Positions 1 through 13,700 of a DNA stretch of 64,000 nucleotides are shown piece by piece. The DNA lies in NCBI GenBank assembly GCA_008921705.1, contig VFFE01007500.1, positions 3,090,587 to 3,154,586 of the forward strand. The letters run 5' to 3'. Under the pieces are notes generated by a model, which worked only from the letters and a program-made list of their open reading frames with translations, was not told where the DNA came from and did not search any database. Source of the DNA: Burhinus oedicnemus. Its lineage: Eukaryota; Chordata; Aves; Charadriiformes; Burhinidae. Position 1 is the stretch's first letter. Each line of letters begins with the position of its first letter. The translations under genes were made by a program, and so were the position numbers.

Positions 1-89
1 TGTTTTGGAAGACAAACTGAAAGGAGAAATGATGGATCTACAGCATGGGAGCTTGTTCCTTCGCACTCACAAGATTGTGGCAGACAAAG
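1..89 (+). CDS. LDHB: LDHB exon (partial, residues 53-81)
   Basis: The left edge cuts this exon. Base 1 is the last base of the Asp52 codon, and Val53 starts at base 2. It encodes the segment after the NAD-ribose-binding acidic residue, including [15 protein letters not shown], which is nearly invariant in vertebrate LDHs. The donor GT is at 90-91 and leaves phase 1: the G at 89 joins AC of the next exon to make Asp82. In other vertebrates this exon is 118 nt, so about 29 nt lie outside the window. Confidence 0.97.
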
Positions 90-599
90 GTGAACTGTTT
101 CTTCTATTTAATACTGCTATTCTGTGAATTTGCTTAATAGTGGAGCATTAGTTGTGTAATCATAAAGAACGCTTAAGGATTTGGCATCAAGAAGTTAAAG
201 TATGTCAATTGGGGTGAGATTTCAGATGAACACCGTAACAAGGGGAGTGGCTCTTAACCTGGGCTTTCTCTTGCATCTCTAATGGTCACTTTACTGTTTT
301 GGGCTTGTTGAATAAAATTGACTTTAATGAAACTCTAGTACCTCTTTGATGTATAAGAAATAGTATTGTTATTTGGATGGTGGAAATGAGATTCAGAGGA
401 GTTGAATGTACTTTCAAGACCCATGTATTGATCTATCCGGACAATGTAAGAGATGGTTCTGGCTTTAATGTTGTTGTCTCATGTTTTTGGTGTTTGAATA
501 TATGCACCACCCATAATGCCTCTACAAACACAATGCTATTGAAGTTAGTGATAAGTCTATTTAATGCATTCTATATCGTTCCCCCATGCTATGTTGTAG

Positions 600-773
600 A
601 CTATGCTGTCACAGCCAACTCCAGGATTGTCGTAGTAACTGCAGGAGTTCGTCAGCAAGAGGGGGAGAGCCGTCTCAACCTGGTTCAGAGGAATGTGAAT
701 GTCTTCAAACACATCATTCCTCAGGTTGTTAAATACAGTCCCAACTGCACCATCCTGGTGGTTTCCAACCCAG
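600..773 (+). CDS. LDHB: LDHB exon, substrate-loop exon (residues 82-139)
   Basis: This 174-nt exon lies between an AG at 598-599 and a GT at 774-775, phase 1 at both ends. It carries the mobile active-site loop ([10 protein letters not shown], residues 97-106, with Arg99 and Arg106) and the VVSNP strand with substrate-binding Asn138. Residue 119 reads His (codon CAC at 711-713), where the LDHA and LDHB sequences I remember from birds and mammals have Phe (see findings). The rest of the exon is highly conserved. Confidence 0.98.
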
Positions 774-2636
774 GTAAGGCACTGTTATCCTAGAACACTT
801 ATGAATTCTATTTGTCAGAGAACTAGTGTTTTGCTTTATCAGTTTTCTCAAATACAGATTGAATGTTGAAAATTAGTAGCTGTGTTTGTGGGGACATCTG
901 CCATGTAGTGGCTAAAAGCAGAATACAAACAAATATTCTGTACTTTCTGATGCTTTCTTTATTCAGAACTTCTCATGGTGTCCATATTTTAAAAGCATGC
1001 TTCATGGTAAATACTTCAGTTCTTTACGTACTTTGGCCTAAGCAGTAGTAGTTTTCATCTCTAAAGGAGACATCCATTTTGCTCTAAAATTGGTTGTAAA
1101 TCACAGGAAAGGCTAACTGTACTCTATAGTTCACTTAGATTCCAGAAGAGTTATAACTGATTACACACACTTGTGTGCTCACTTACAAGTATCTTTGTAC
1201 TGCGACAGCTTGGACTTTTGGATGCCTAAAGCTGATAGGCTTTGTAGGGTGTCTCTGTAGGGCTGTCTTTGCTTCATTCAACATCTGAGGAAAGCCATTA
1301 CTACAGAACCCTGGCAATGAAGTAACACTGCTTTTAAAGATAACTTGGCAGAGTTGAAAAAGTGCATGTAAAGCTAGCAACTCAGCTGGTGGTTGAGTAA
1401 TTAGCTGGTATACAATTACTACTGCTGAATACTTGTATACTTAGCAAGTGGCTACTGTGCAAGTACAATAACTTACAGCAATTTTAAACACATCTAAACT
1501 AAATTGAGTCAGAGATCAAATTGTTGTTCTAGTGAGGCTGAATTCAAACCATAGACTTTTCTCCAGTAGAGCAGCTGCAGGATGAGAATTGCATGTTGCT
1601 TTTCTCAGAATTATTTTTATAATGCTTTGTTTTGTCAATGTGTGGAATTTCGTCCATGAGTCTTATATAGTAGAAGTTATTGTGAGCTCATTAGAAGGGA
1701 CCTCAAGGGTGCTAGAGTGTCAGGGGTGTCTGCTGGTGTGTGACCTTGATGTCCTCACCTGTTTTAACTTCCCTAGATATGCTTGGGCTCTAGCTTAGAT
1801 AGCAGTGCCCTCAGCCTGTCCTGCATGGAAAGCCCTACTGTAGGCAAACAATGAGATTACAAAGCAGAGCTCAAAGTTTGGGGGTGTCTTAGCACCTAAC
1901 TTGAAAGCCAGAATGTCCAGAGCAAATTTAGGTGTTTGATAGAGAGGTTCTTTGTAGTCTGTACAGACTACTGTGATCCTGGCAGGAACTGCCCCAGCTG
2001 AAGCTGTAGGGAAACTATGCCGGATGAGCATGCCACTTGTAACAGCAAGGTGTTATATATGTACACACAAATATATTCACTTCTGAGAACTGGCTGATTT
2101 TTGAGAGTTCTGGAGCCATAATTATTGCAGCCTGTTTATTATTGTTGCTTTGAGCTACAGACTAGAGCTTTTCTCTCTGCTCACAGCCTTCTCTGTCTGC
2201 CCCAACCTATGTTTGTTTTCTAAAACTATTTTTAGAGCCACATGGAGCCAAAGCATAGAGCTCATGGCTTTCCATGCTGCAGAGGTAATCAGGGCAGAAA
2301 CTGCTTAATGCACAAATCTGTTTAAGAAATGAACCTGAAATAGTTACCAACTAGAAACAGAGTGTGTAAATCTGAAACATGTTTCACTTTCAATTGCTTT
2401 ACCTCTTGTTGTGATGATGAAGTGGAAGGTAACATTACTTCAGGAAATGGCTTGAATGTTTTAGCCATATGAGGAGTTCAGTCCCAGTTCTGGATACTCT
2501 AGGGATTTAGCTGTGACAAAAGTGCCTCCAACTTTAGCTAGCAGGATACTAATTTCCCAAGACCTTGCTCAATTTTTTTTGAGCAGTAGCTAGACAGGTC
2601 CTAAATTTCAGGCAGTCAGACCCCAAATAGACCTAA

Positions 2637-2951
<315 letters not shown>

Positions 2952-4227
2952 TGACCTCCTTGGGAATAAGCAGTACACTGTTAGAGGTTGAGGTCTAAGG
3001 GGTGTTACCAAATTCTGAAAGAACAGATGCAGCTGAGCTTGAGTAACTAGCACTTCACTGTATTTTTATGAGGATTAGAGTTGAGACAAGTCCAGGAAAT
3101 CTAGCTACACACTTTAATAAAAGTGATTGTGGCTGTATGATTAAAACCTGAACTGAAAAGGCCAAATTTGTTAGCTAAAGTTGTGTCCTAAAGGCTACAC
3201 CTTATACTTCTGTTTATCCTCAGTTGTTTGGAGTATCATAACATAGTCTATACCACAGTTCTACTCCGAAAGCAATATTAGCACTTGTTAGGTCAATGGC
3301 AGAGCTTGTTGCAAGCAGTAGAAAAAGCTAGCAGTCCAGATTCAGCCTAACAAAATTATCACTTTAATTTTGTAACTTTTCTCCATGCTATTTAAAAGAG
3401 AAGATGACTTTAAAACCATCTGAAATCAAAGAAGCTTATCTTATCTGTATTAGTTTGGTTCATGTATTTCAAGTCTGAAATGATGCAGCAGAACAGCTGT
3501 GTGGCTTGGTACTGCTTTATATTTTAGTGCTCAGTATTTTAATGGAGCCACCTCTTCAATGTCCCACTGTGTTTGATCAAAGTACAGTGTCTGATCAACA
3601 ACAGTATTTACTGAAGCCAGCCCTACACTACAATGGAAGCAGAGCTTGCCTAAGCATACACAGAGCTCATCTTGCTTCAGCATTACAGCTGCTCTTGCTT
3701 TGAAGTAACCGAGAAATTTCCTAGTTATTTCATAGGAACAGAGATAAGTCTGTAAGCTTCCAATATGAAGGGAGATGTGCAAATTTCTCTCTTGGTATTC
3801 TAAGTTTGCATATTGCTATCCTGTTATTTGGGGAAATAAGGATAGTCTTCAAGAGTTCTAATCCTTGTACATACTTGCTGCAATTTTTGAGTACAGTTAG
3901 TTTTAACAGGCTGAATAGCTAAGATGTGCCTTTTTGCTAGAATTTGAGGTTTCTGACTTTAAAAGTAACTCTGTACACCTTTCAAGGACTGAAAGTTCTG
4001 TTGTCCATGTGTTGTGATTGACCTGTTAAAGTGTCAGTACTAAAATAGTCTCATATTTGACCCCTAGAGTTCTCAGAATTAACCATAGTTAAAAGAAAAC
4101 TTAAAATCTACCTCAAATGTTATTGTGGTTCTGGTGGCTACTACTTTGTTGCCAGTTAACTTAGACAGTAAAAGCGGCGGGGGAGTTGCTAAGTGGTATT
4201 GAAACTTAAGTCCTCTTTCTGTTACAG

Positions 4228-4345
4228 TGGCTGTTTGGAGCGGAGTTAACGTGGCAGGTGTTCCTCTCCAGGACCTGAATCCCACCATGGGAACTGACAA
4301 AGATGGTGAGAACTGGAAGGATGTCCACAAGCAAGTGATTGAAAG
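4228..4345 (+). CDS. LDHB: LDHB exon (residues 198-236)
   Basis: This 118-nt exon begins after the AG at 4226-4227 and ends before the GT at 4346-4347. It begins in the second base of Val198 and ends two bases into Ser237. It encodes [12 protein letters not shown] and the surface loop that follows, which is the most variable part of the visible protein ([14 protein letters not shown], where other birds have slightly different polar residues). Confidence 0.97.
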
Positions 4346-5229
4346 GTACAGTGCCTTGAGGAATAAGGTGGATATCTGTGATGCTGAAAATAGCTAGTCT
4401 GCCTCCTTGTTGTTGCCTTTCCATTCCACTGCAGCTTTCATGCCCTTTTATTTAGAGGGTTGCACAACTAAGTGGAAGACTGGTTTAAACACAGAAATGC
4501 AGGATTTCAGTTGGTAAGCTTTATGATCCTGCAGCAAGACAAACTATTGCATAACATATCCACTTTAGAACTGCAGTGCTTACAGCCCCGTGCCCTTGTT
4601 TTCTCACAAGTAGCTTCTTAAATAGTTAACTTTGTTCAAAGGACAGAAGAAAAGGTGGTACGCTTCTGTGACCAGAGTGTTGGAGTTGATTTGGGGAACG
4701 TTTTGTTTATTGATTTAGGAAAATTTGTTTAGAGGCAACTATACATGTTGCTGAATCACTTGTCTAATATTAAAGACTATACTAGTATAAAGTGTATGCA
4801 GATGTTGGTTAAAAAAAAATTAAGATGTGTGTAGGTAGTGCGTGGCTCTGACTCTAAATGTTTACCTATTCCAGATGCACTCAAATGATTGTACCACTGA
4901 CTTGAATAGAGAACTTGTTCATTTGTAGGTGTCTGTTTTTTCTACTTAACACTAAGAACTGTTCATAGGTGGAAGCTATTTTTCTTTTCAGCTAATCCTA
5001 TGAGAACAATAGGGCTTCTTTGTTATACATATGGGATAATGTAGACTTTATGCTTTATCCTCTGTTGCTGAAATATGTAACTCTTACTTTCATGTTTTAA
5101 TTCCAAAACTTAGAATGTGTCACAGGCGTTTCAAATTTTTTTTAAATGGGAAACACTCATCTTAAGACTTGGCATTCACACAGTGTCTTGAAGACATCTT
5201 AATGCAACTGTATTTCAATATTTCCTTAG

Positions 5230-5353
5230 TGCCTATGAGGTAATCAGACTTAAGGGATACACAAACTGGGCTATTGGCCTTAGCGTTGCTGACCTCTGTG
5301 AGACCATGATGAAGAACTTGTGCCGTATTCATTCAGTCTCAACACTGGTAAAG
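5230..5353 (+). CDS. LDHB: LDHB exon (residues 237-278)
   Basis: This 124-nt exon has its acceptor AG at 5228-5229 and donor GT at 5354-5355, ending in phase 0 after Lys278. It encodes the [19 protein letters not shown] helix and strand that packs against the active site, then a cysteine-containing stretch ([13 protein letters not shown]). The length agrees with the orthologous vertebrate exon. Confidence 0.97.
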
Positions 5354-6131
5354 GTAAGAAGTGGTAGCTAACTGGATGCTCTAGTTCATTTTGTTATGGA
5401 AAAGCTATATGTTCTCAATTAGCAAGGTGCTGAACAAAGGAAGCTTTGTAAAATACTACTTTGAATTTAAAATGGGAACTTACTATTGCAACTTTTTTCC
5501 AGCCTGACCTCTTAACCTACCCTTCTCACAAGTATGGAGCTGAAAAGTTACCTGTACTCTAACAAATGTTGTACTACCCTTGTGTAAAGTTTGCTATGCG
5601 TGGCATGCAGATTCATTTTTGCACTGAAACTTCTGCACTGAAACTTCCTTTTAATGGAAAACTTAATGGAGGCCCAGCTGCAATTCCATGAACCACTGCG
5701 TAGCAAATGTGCAGGGAAGAGAGCTGTGTCCTTTTATAGCTAGTGTAACTTGCTGCATCTGGTCTGTACGAGCTGTATAACCCCTGGTGCGGCAAGGACT
5801 CTGAGCAGGCTGAACTTACTGCTCCCCCTATAGTAGGAAAAAAGACCTACCCTAATCCTATGTCTTTATACAGCTAGTAGCTGACAAATATTTATAAATA
5901 TAAGTGAGGGTTTTGGAGGTGGGGTTTCTGAAATCAGCCATCTCAGTATTGCCAATCACTTAGTCTAAAACAGCACTGTACTTATTTTCTCAAATACATT
6001 TTAACTGAAAACTTTCTTCAGGTTGCAAAATGAGTCTTGAGCTCTGCTCTCAAAGGCTTCCTGCAATATAAATGAAAAGCAGATCTGGGGTGATGGGCTC
6101 ATGTCTGAATGATATTTTTTGTTTGTGGCAG

Positions 6132-6299
6132 GGCATGTATGGTGTTGAGAATGATGTCTTCTTGAGCCTTCCTGCTGTCCTAAGTGCCTCTGGATTGACA
6201 AGTGTCATCAATCAAAAGCTGAAGGATGATGAGGTGGCTCAGCTGAAGAAGAGTGCGGATACATTGTGGAACATCCAGAAAGATCTCAAAGATCTGTAA
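6132..6299 (+). CDS. LDHB: LDHB last coding exon (residues 279-333 and stop)
   Basis: The exon starts after the AG at 6130-6131 with [10 protein letters not shown] and ends with KDLKDL and TAA at 6297-6299. That C-terminus is diagnostic of LDHB. The open frame continues upstream to an ATG at 6072, but that ATG lies in the intron and the splice acceptor with preserved phase decides the start. The usual Cys of SLPCVLSASG is Ala here. Confidence 0.98.
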   Translation, partial: GMYGVENDVFLSLPAVLSASGLTSVINQKLKDDEVAQLKKSADTLWNIQKDLKDL

Positions 6300-6485
6300 C
6301 TCATGAATGTTAGATTCCAGCAATAGAAAAACAGCATGTTGTGTGCAAGTGTGGGCTCTACTCATTATACACCTCTGTGGTTAACATTTAATGCTCTTCC
6401 AGACTGAGCTTGTCCACAGTAGCTAAATTTATGCTTGCTGTAACGCACAGACCTTATGAACAAATAAAGCAACTTTCAAGCATGT
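6300..6485 (+). other. LDHB: LDHB 3' untranslated region
   Basis: This is a short 3' UTR from the TAA stop to the presumed cleavage site. An AATAAA hexamer lies at 6463-6468. A T/G-rich stretch of the kind that follows cleavage sites starts at about 6484. The exact cleavage base is inferred and not shown by the sequence. Confidence 0.85.
6463..6468 (+). terminator. LDHB: LDHB polyadenylation signal AATAAA
   Basis: A canonical AATAAA lies 164 bases after the LDHB stop. It is followed about 20 bases later by a TGTTTTGTTGT-type downstream element. It is the first AATAAA after the coding region on the sense strand. Confidence 0.88.
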
Positions 6486-7718
6486 TTTGTTGTCCTAGTG
6501 ACTCATTTTCAGTATTTACATTATCTAGTTTTCTGTAGCGTTCTCCTTTAATGCTTGCCACAGACTACATGGAAGTGTACACACATGTCCTTTTAAAAGG
6601 TTAGAAACAATGTAGTAATCACCTGCGGTGGGATTTCACTAATAATAAGCCTTTTCTCTGATTTAGTCTTAGGCTAGGTGCTGACTAGGTGTAGCTCATT
6701 CCCAGACTTGTTTCTGATACAGTACCTCCTATTTTTTCCTGATGGTAGAGGAAATGGAATGGGGATTTGTCTCTGGGCCTACCTGCCAAAAATATGTCAA
6801 CATTAAGATTCTGTATGCCACTGCCCTAGAAAAAGGGTCCTGTAGATCCTTTTCTCTTCTGGATTCAATTCTTTGTCTGTTATTGGTGACTAGTTTTCAT
6901 GATGTTTAGAAAGAACAAATAAGATTCTTTTCTATTTGATTATCAAAAGCCAAGTTTTTTAAGAGACTGGAGTCCCATGGTAACCTTCTTTATAGAGATT
7001 AAAGGCCCAGTTTGACTTGTTCTAAATTTCAGCATGGTTGTTTCACAAGTGTTTATATACTTGGGGGGGAGAACAGATTTGAAAAAATAATCCCAAAGCT
7101 TTTTTTAATCACTTAAAATTATGGAGTAGATATTAACCATAAAGTAGCCAGTACTTGCTTGGCATGCCTAGAACTGCTTAACCTAAATCTCCAGAGGACA
7201 AACAGTATCAAATCCATCTATCTCGTACCATAATTCAGAGGCCTGCAAGTCTTCTTTCATAACAAATGGTCTGAGACTAAGTTGGAGTAATTTAAAGGCC
7301 TTTTCTAGCTCCATTAAAATGCTTTGAGTAGTGGACTGAAGCACTTTCATAAGCAAGTAACTTTTTTTTTAAAAAGATCATGCAAGTCCTGTCATTGCAT
7401 GATAACTCCTGTGATTCAGTAAGCATCACGTAGTTAGTGAAATATCATGCATGGTGTGCTGCTGACAGCATTATTTATGAAGGGTATCCTAGGGAGATAT
7501 TTTATTCTCAGTCACAGGCTAAATGCCAGACTCCTTTACTGATAGGAGAGGGAATGTTATAGCCTCTGTTTTCATAACTTAGTGTGGCGATCTTACTGGA
7601 AAGGCTTCCATACCTGGACAGATTAGCTTTAAGTTCCTGCTAATAACTCTTCATGATCAGCCTTAGTTCCTTCCTGGCTTTGTACTTACACTGTTCTTGG
7701 TTAATGAAATAATACAAA

Positions 7719-7756
7719 GCTATGTTGTGGGATATTAGCTATGTTGTGGGATACTA
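7719..7756. repeat. 19-base tandem duplication
   Basis: The unit GCTATGTTGTGGGATATTA at 7719 is repeated immediately at 7738 with one or two changes near its end. It looks like a small replication-slippage duplication and has no coding meaning. Confidence 0.85.
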
Positions 7757-10700
7757 TCTTGCAAGGTTCTTGAGACTCATGTGCATGAAGAAGTACCAGT
7801 TGTTTTGGATGACAGGGAGTGGGCCCTTTTTCCTTCTGATAGTGAATCTTTATTTTTAACGATCACTCAACTACAGTAAAACTGGAGTTTGTCCCTGATT
7901 GCACCAGCATACATTCCTCACCCATTAGTGTAGGGTCCTATCTTGTTCTGTGGTCAGCAAACTGAGACCAAGAGTAGGTTGGGACATCTTGAAAGGAACA
8001 TGATAATCAGTGCCCAAGCTGGGAAGCTACTGTCACCTAATGTTTGACAACCATTCCTTCAACTCCCTCTGAGTCCACAGAGGTTTTCTTTGTTAGTGAT
8101 CATAAACTCAATAGCAGCCCATCTTTTGTGCCTAGACATTAAGCAACCAGAGAGGTAACGACAGTCCCTACAACAAACAAGTGTGACAAAAACCAGTGAG
8201 TGGATACAGATGAAGCAGGGAGCTGAAGGAATGAGGAAAGAACGTTGGTTTGCACAGTGAGCGCTTTTCTTAGCACATCAGCAGCCTCACTGTACCAACT
8301 TCTAGTTTTGGGGAGATGACATCATGAAGGAAAATTCTAAGGAATTTAAAGAACAATGAAGTAGCCTTGTGGGTGCTATGGGGATTGGTTCAAAATTGTT
8401 AAACAGGAATGAGTATCTCAGGCTAGGGGATTATTAGATATTATAAATAGGCTCTTCAGATTATTTTTTGCATTCACTGATGTTTCTAAGTCCTATGCAA
8501 GTACAATGATTATATTGTAATTATTTTTTGTTAGGAGTCTTATCACACAATCTTCTGTCTTAACTTCATTGCAGTCGCGTGGCTGTAGAATAGCTTCCCT
8601 AAGTAGGCTTATACAACAACAGCCTATCGCATTCTGTTACTTGGAGTCTCTCCATATTATAGTCGTATATCAACCATATAAATTCCTTAATAACTATATT
8701 GTAGTTGTACTTTATCTCTAAAAGATATCTGTGGGTTTTTTTCTGAACGCAGTAGACTCATGTTTATCTTGTGTATGCTTTATTTGTACAGCCCATTGAT
8801 ACGTGAACTTTGTTCTTGTTTTATCCCATGAAAGGCAATACAGGTTTTTATCCACATTCCTATGTGTCAAGAGGTGCCTTTGTCACCCTAGCAGAAAACA
8901 TTGTGGTGCTGTTGGACAGAGTAGTACAGCAGTAAGAAGCAGCACAACAGAACACTTCAGAAAGCACTGAGGACAACTTGCTCGACTCACATGAGGTAAG
9001 ACCAGTAATGTTATTTTAATTGCTGTAAGGACCTAGACCCCCTTGCATTTGCAGGTATGTAGGTACAGACTACAGAACAGAAAGTTGGTCTGACTACCCT
9101 GCAAATGTCAGACAAGAGACAGCAGATACTGACAGACAACAGAGACAGGAGGCATACTACTGGTATGGTTGTGCCAGAGGATGGGAGCTCAGTCCTCTGA
9201 GTTATGCTCAGCCTTGTATATATGCTATTACCACTGTATTTGTATCATGGCTTTCCAGAGAAATATATGTGAAGGAGAGCAAGCTTGAGTTTTCCACCAG
9301 CACATCCAGAACGTTGAGATAAACGAGTAGCATCCTTTGCTTTATTATCAGTCTGCACAGCAACTGTCTGCAAGCTCAGTAAAACAACAGTGGTGTTAGT
9401 GGTAATCAGCCATCACCCAAGCAAGAGGTGGGCTTGTTCTGAGCTCAGATGTAGTGTTAAGTCAGCTACTTTTTTAGTAATCAAAGGATAAAAATGGGGC
9501 AGGGAATTTTAAGGCAGGTTTAAACAGTGAAATAGTGTTAAAAAGAACATGTAGGTGTAGAGTGACGGAAATGTTTTATATATACATTTTGCTAGACGAG
9601 TAGCGCTTATATGACTTTCATACTAGCTTAGAACTGTGTTTTATGATAAGTAGGTGACTTGTGTCTTAAGTTGCTCACAGTTCCTGTTATCATTGTGTTT
9701 GTGCACTTCATGTCAGCCTTGTGCTGCAAAGAAATGCTGTTTTCCCCAATTTACAGATATAAATCAGAATAATTAAGCCACAAATTCTCAGTGGAATGTA
9801 GATGATGAACTCTCACTGATGTCAGTGTGACCAGGAGCCCAAAAACTTTTAAGAGTCAGATCCTTGTATTATGCTCCAGACTGACACAATGCCATAGTGT
9901 AACAGCCTCTCAGGGCAATGTATAATTTTGGGCATTTCTTCCTTCTACGAACTATTCTTCTCTAATGCACATCTGTGAATCCAGCCTTATGTAAGTCAAA
10001 ACTTTCAAGGCTTTTCAGAGGCTACAGTAGCCATGGTCTTCCTAAAATCACACCAATCACAGTGATGTACTACATTTTTATAAACTTCCTGAGATACCAT
10101 TGCTATGTGAGTTATTATTCTGTGCAAGCAAAGTAGTCGTGCAAATAATTAACTTAGATTGGTCTATTGGAGAGGTCAGACTCAGGAGGGCTGGATTTGC
10201 TCAGTGTCTGAAATGAATAATTTACCTGCAAACATAAGCAACAAAGCACAGTCTGGCCCAAGCAGTGGCTATGCAAAGTAAGATTTCGGAGTAAATATTT
10301 TCTCCCTTACACTCTCCTCTTTAATAGCTCTTCAACATTATTTATATGTGTTTACACATTCAACACCTGAGGTTAAAATCCAGAAAATTTGTCAAAATAG
10401 CATGAAGGTGGATTCCTACCAGCACTGATTTCTGGAAGGGAATACTCATAATTCTTGCTCTGTGAGATGTGCTAAATAAAAATACAAAGGGAAGAAAAAA
10501 GATCTTTTGCTTGAGATAGTTTTGTCAGTGCTGCTAATTCTGTATTCCAGAAAGACAGAAATGCAATTATTTCCAAAGTCTGTTCATTCAGCAATTCCAG
10601 TAGTAGATACTGGAATACTCTCCCAGTATCACTGGGAATCAGTCATGATTACCAGGTCTAAGAATCACATCAAACTAATTTTCCTACCCACATATGACAA

Positions 10701-13700
10701 CACAGGAGTCCCTGGTACTCTCAGACTGAAGATCAGTCTAGAAGAGTATTTGTTGACCTTCTGTTCATTTTACTGAGTTTGTTTTTCCCATAGCAAATTG
10801 TTGTGCAGTAGAAGGAAAAAAATATTTTTAAATGACTTCTCTACTGGGCTGATTCTGAATGCTGCAGTATTTTATTTATTTTTTTGAAAGATAAAAATCA
10901 GAAGAATAAACAGAAATATATCTTTCAACATGCTTCAAGGGCATTTAAAGTCAGGAGAGTGGTTCTCAGACAGAAGAGAAGTTAAGACCACAGTCACCTT
11001 AGATCAAGTGCCTATATTCCACTGAGTAGGATTTATGCTTAAGTGGTTCGTTGAATGGGGTTAAATTTCAACACATTGAATTTCAGTCTTAATGATGATC
11101 CTGGGATAACCTGTGGTTTTTTAAGTCCTTACTATACTGAAAGTCCTTACTATACTTACCCAGCTGAATGAATGGAAATGCCTCTTTCAGCGCTACATCT
11201 TTTGAGTTTGCAGCATAGTCTTTCAAAGCATAAAAACCTTTGTTTGCAGCCAGAGATGTAAAATGATGCAGTCCTGGCTACTTGAGGAGATGCAGATAAG
11301 CTCTGTGAAGCTGAGCTGCCAGCCCTGATAACAATTCCTCCAAGGCCACACAAGATAAAAGAGATGTACTAAGAATTCATACCTAGCCTGAGCTTTTTAA
11401 CATTTCTAACAAAAAAAACCAAACACCAAACCCAAACCAAACCTAAAAGAGTCCCCTTTGATGTAGCAAAAAGGAATAACAATTATTATGAGAAAAGGAA
11501 TCATGAGAAAAAGGGAAACTCCCAGAAACTTAGGCAAGTGAGGCTTCAGTCTCTCTGTGATTACCACTTGCCATTAAGGAGAAAATACCACAAGTTACAC
11601 CAATACACTGACAAATCCCCATGCTAAATATGATACAAACATTGCGCTGACCACAGAAAACAAATCCCTGTCAAAGCAAATAGTGTGTGTATATCTATGA
11701 AAGTGTTTGTGAGTGTCTTGGTACATGAGTCTGAGTTACAGGTAGGGGCATGGCACTGTACAGTAGAAAAGACAAGGCAAAAGAGTCTATTAGTCTTGCA
11801 TTTTACTTTTACAAGTTACAGCCGTATCAGACATGACACAGAAAATCTTGGCGTTTCTCAGCAACTGTGTTTGTGTATATCTGTGCATTTATTTCCCAAA
11901 AGAACTAGTGGAGTTTTTTCGGTCTCTTATGCCTAGTGCGTGGCTACAGATACAGAAGGGGAGATGGCACTCTCAGGGAATGTGGGCTGTATGTCCATCC
12001 TTTGTGAAGAGATCACTTCAGGTGCCAGGGGTGAGGTGACTTAAAAATGGGAACATTCCCAAATCTCTACTCACATGGGAAAATGGCATACATAATTTGT
12101 AGCATAGCTTTTCTTCATTTAACAGTCCGGCCCCTCAGAAGGATACTTGGTCATTTATTTTAAACTTGAAATAGGACAGTAGCATTCTGACGCTTATCCA
12201 AGTTGCAGGATCCAGCTTAGTGGCCAGGCTACTCTGGCATCCTTTTCCAAAGCCAAGTCCAAAAGGATTAACATTAAACTTGCCCCTGGCAAACTGATAT
12301 CTGCAGGATGGCTAACTCTTTCTCACTCTCCTGGATGAAGCACCAGAGGCCACAATGCTCTGCAGAGCTGGAAACATCAGCCTCTCAGACCACCTGATAG
12401 GAATGTCTTTTGTTTGGCGCTTCATGGAATCCATGCATTCCATGCCAATTTGGGACAAAACATATACCAGATGTCACTGAGAAAAGTCCACTGTGTCACA
12501 TCACTCCCCAAAACTTAAAAGGTTTCGCAGCCTCTTCTGCTTACTGGCCATTTCACAGGGTCACTGTACAGCTGTTTTCTAACTGGAAGGAACAATTCTC
12601 CACGTGTGTGAGATTTGGAGCATTTTTTGGACTTGCACAAAGCAGAGGTGAAGGCCATCGCTGCAAAGCTGGAATGATCTGAACTTGCTGAGTTCAGGCA
12701 GGCAATTAAGGCTGGCCCTAGAGCATTTCTGAACAACTCCCTGATCTTCCCTAAACTCTGCAATGACCCTGAATGACCAACATGCTAGCAAATGAGCTAT
12801 TCTCTCTGCAAACAGCTTTGTCCTCCAACAGCTTTCTGGTATGCTGCTAACAATGCCAAGGAACCCTCAGCTGACCGCTCAGGCAACTTCACTTCTCATG
12901 ATATTTGCACAGCAGAGCTAGCAGCTCTGGAGAGCTCATGTAGTAAACGGCTAAATGGCAGCAAAAAGGAACAGTCTAGCTGACAGGGTCTAATTCCCCA
13001 ACAGCTAAGACCCTTACGATCAGGCCTAAAGATGGCAGCCATTGCAAAAAGAGCAGTCAGCAACACTCGTAGCAATTCATATGCTGCTCTGAAGCATGAA
13101 TTCCTTTTACTTTCATAGGTATTCTGCTGTGGTAGGAAAATAAAATTGTTTAGCTATTCATTGTGCCACGCAACTGCTATTATCCTCTCTTCAGTAATTA
13201 CAGTTTTGAACAGGCAGTTTTCTCTCTAAAACTAAATTATTCCTTTCATGGCAGCCTAAATGCCATGAAGACCTGGATTTTTTTTATTACTGTTTTCACA
13301 GATATATACAAAATAGTTTGTAGTGCTGATATAAACTGATGTCTAACAGTCTCTGGCTTTAAAGCGGCTTATAAGCATATACAATTATCCTTAATATGTT
13401 TGGGATTCAGAATTGAGGAAGTATCTACCAATTTCAGAGTATCCTCAGCCAGGAATTTCTCAACAACCATTTAATGCAGAATGCAGTGGCGTGAGGCTGA
13501 GTTTGAGGCTCAAGTCTTCTACCAAGGTTAGACGCTTAATAATAAATGATTTTCTAGCCTACAGTATTTGGAGAGTGAGATCAGGCTGATAAACACTTAT
13601 GATCTCTCAAAATACCTGAAAAATGAACTAATTTGTAGGGGGGTATACATCCCCAGCAACAGATTTTTCCAGAGCTCCCTTGCATAAGCCATTTACCATG

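Noticed and set aside
6072..6131. ATG at 6072 as the start of a separate protein running into the LDHB last exon
   Set aside because: The upstream part is intron. The acceptor at 6130-6131 keeps the LDHB frame and the conserved protein.
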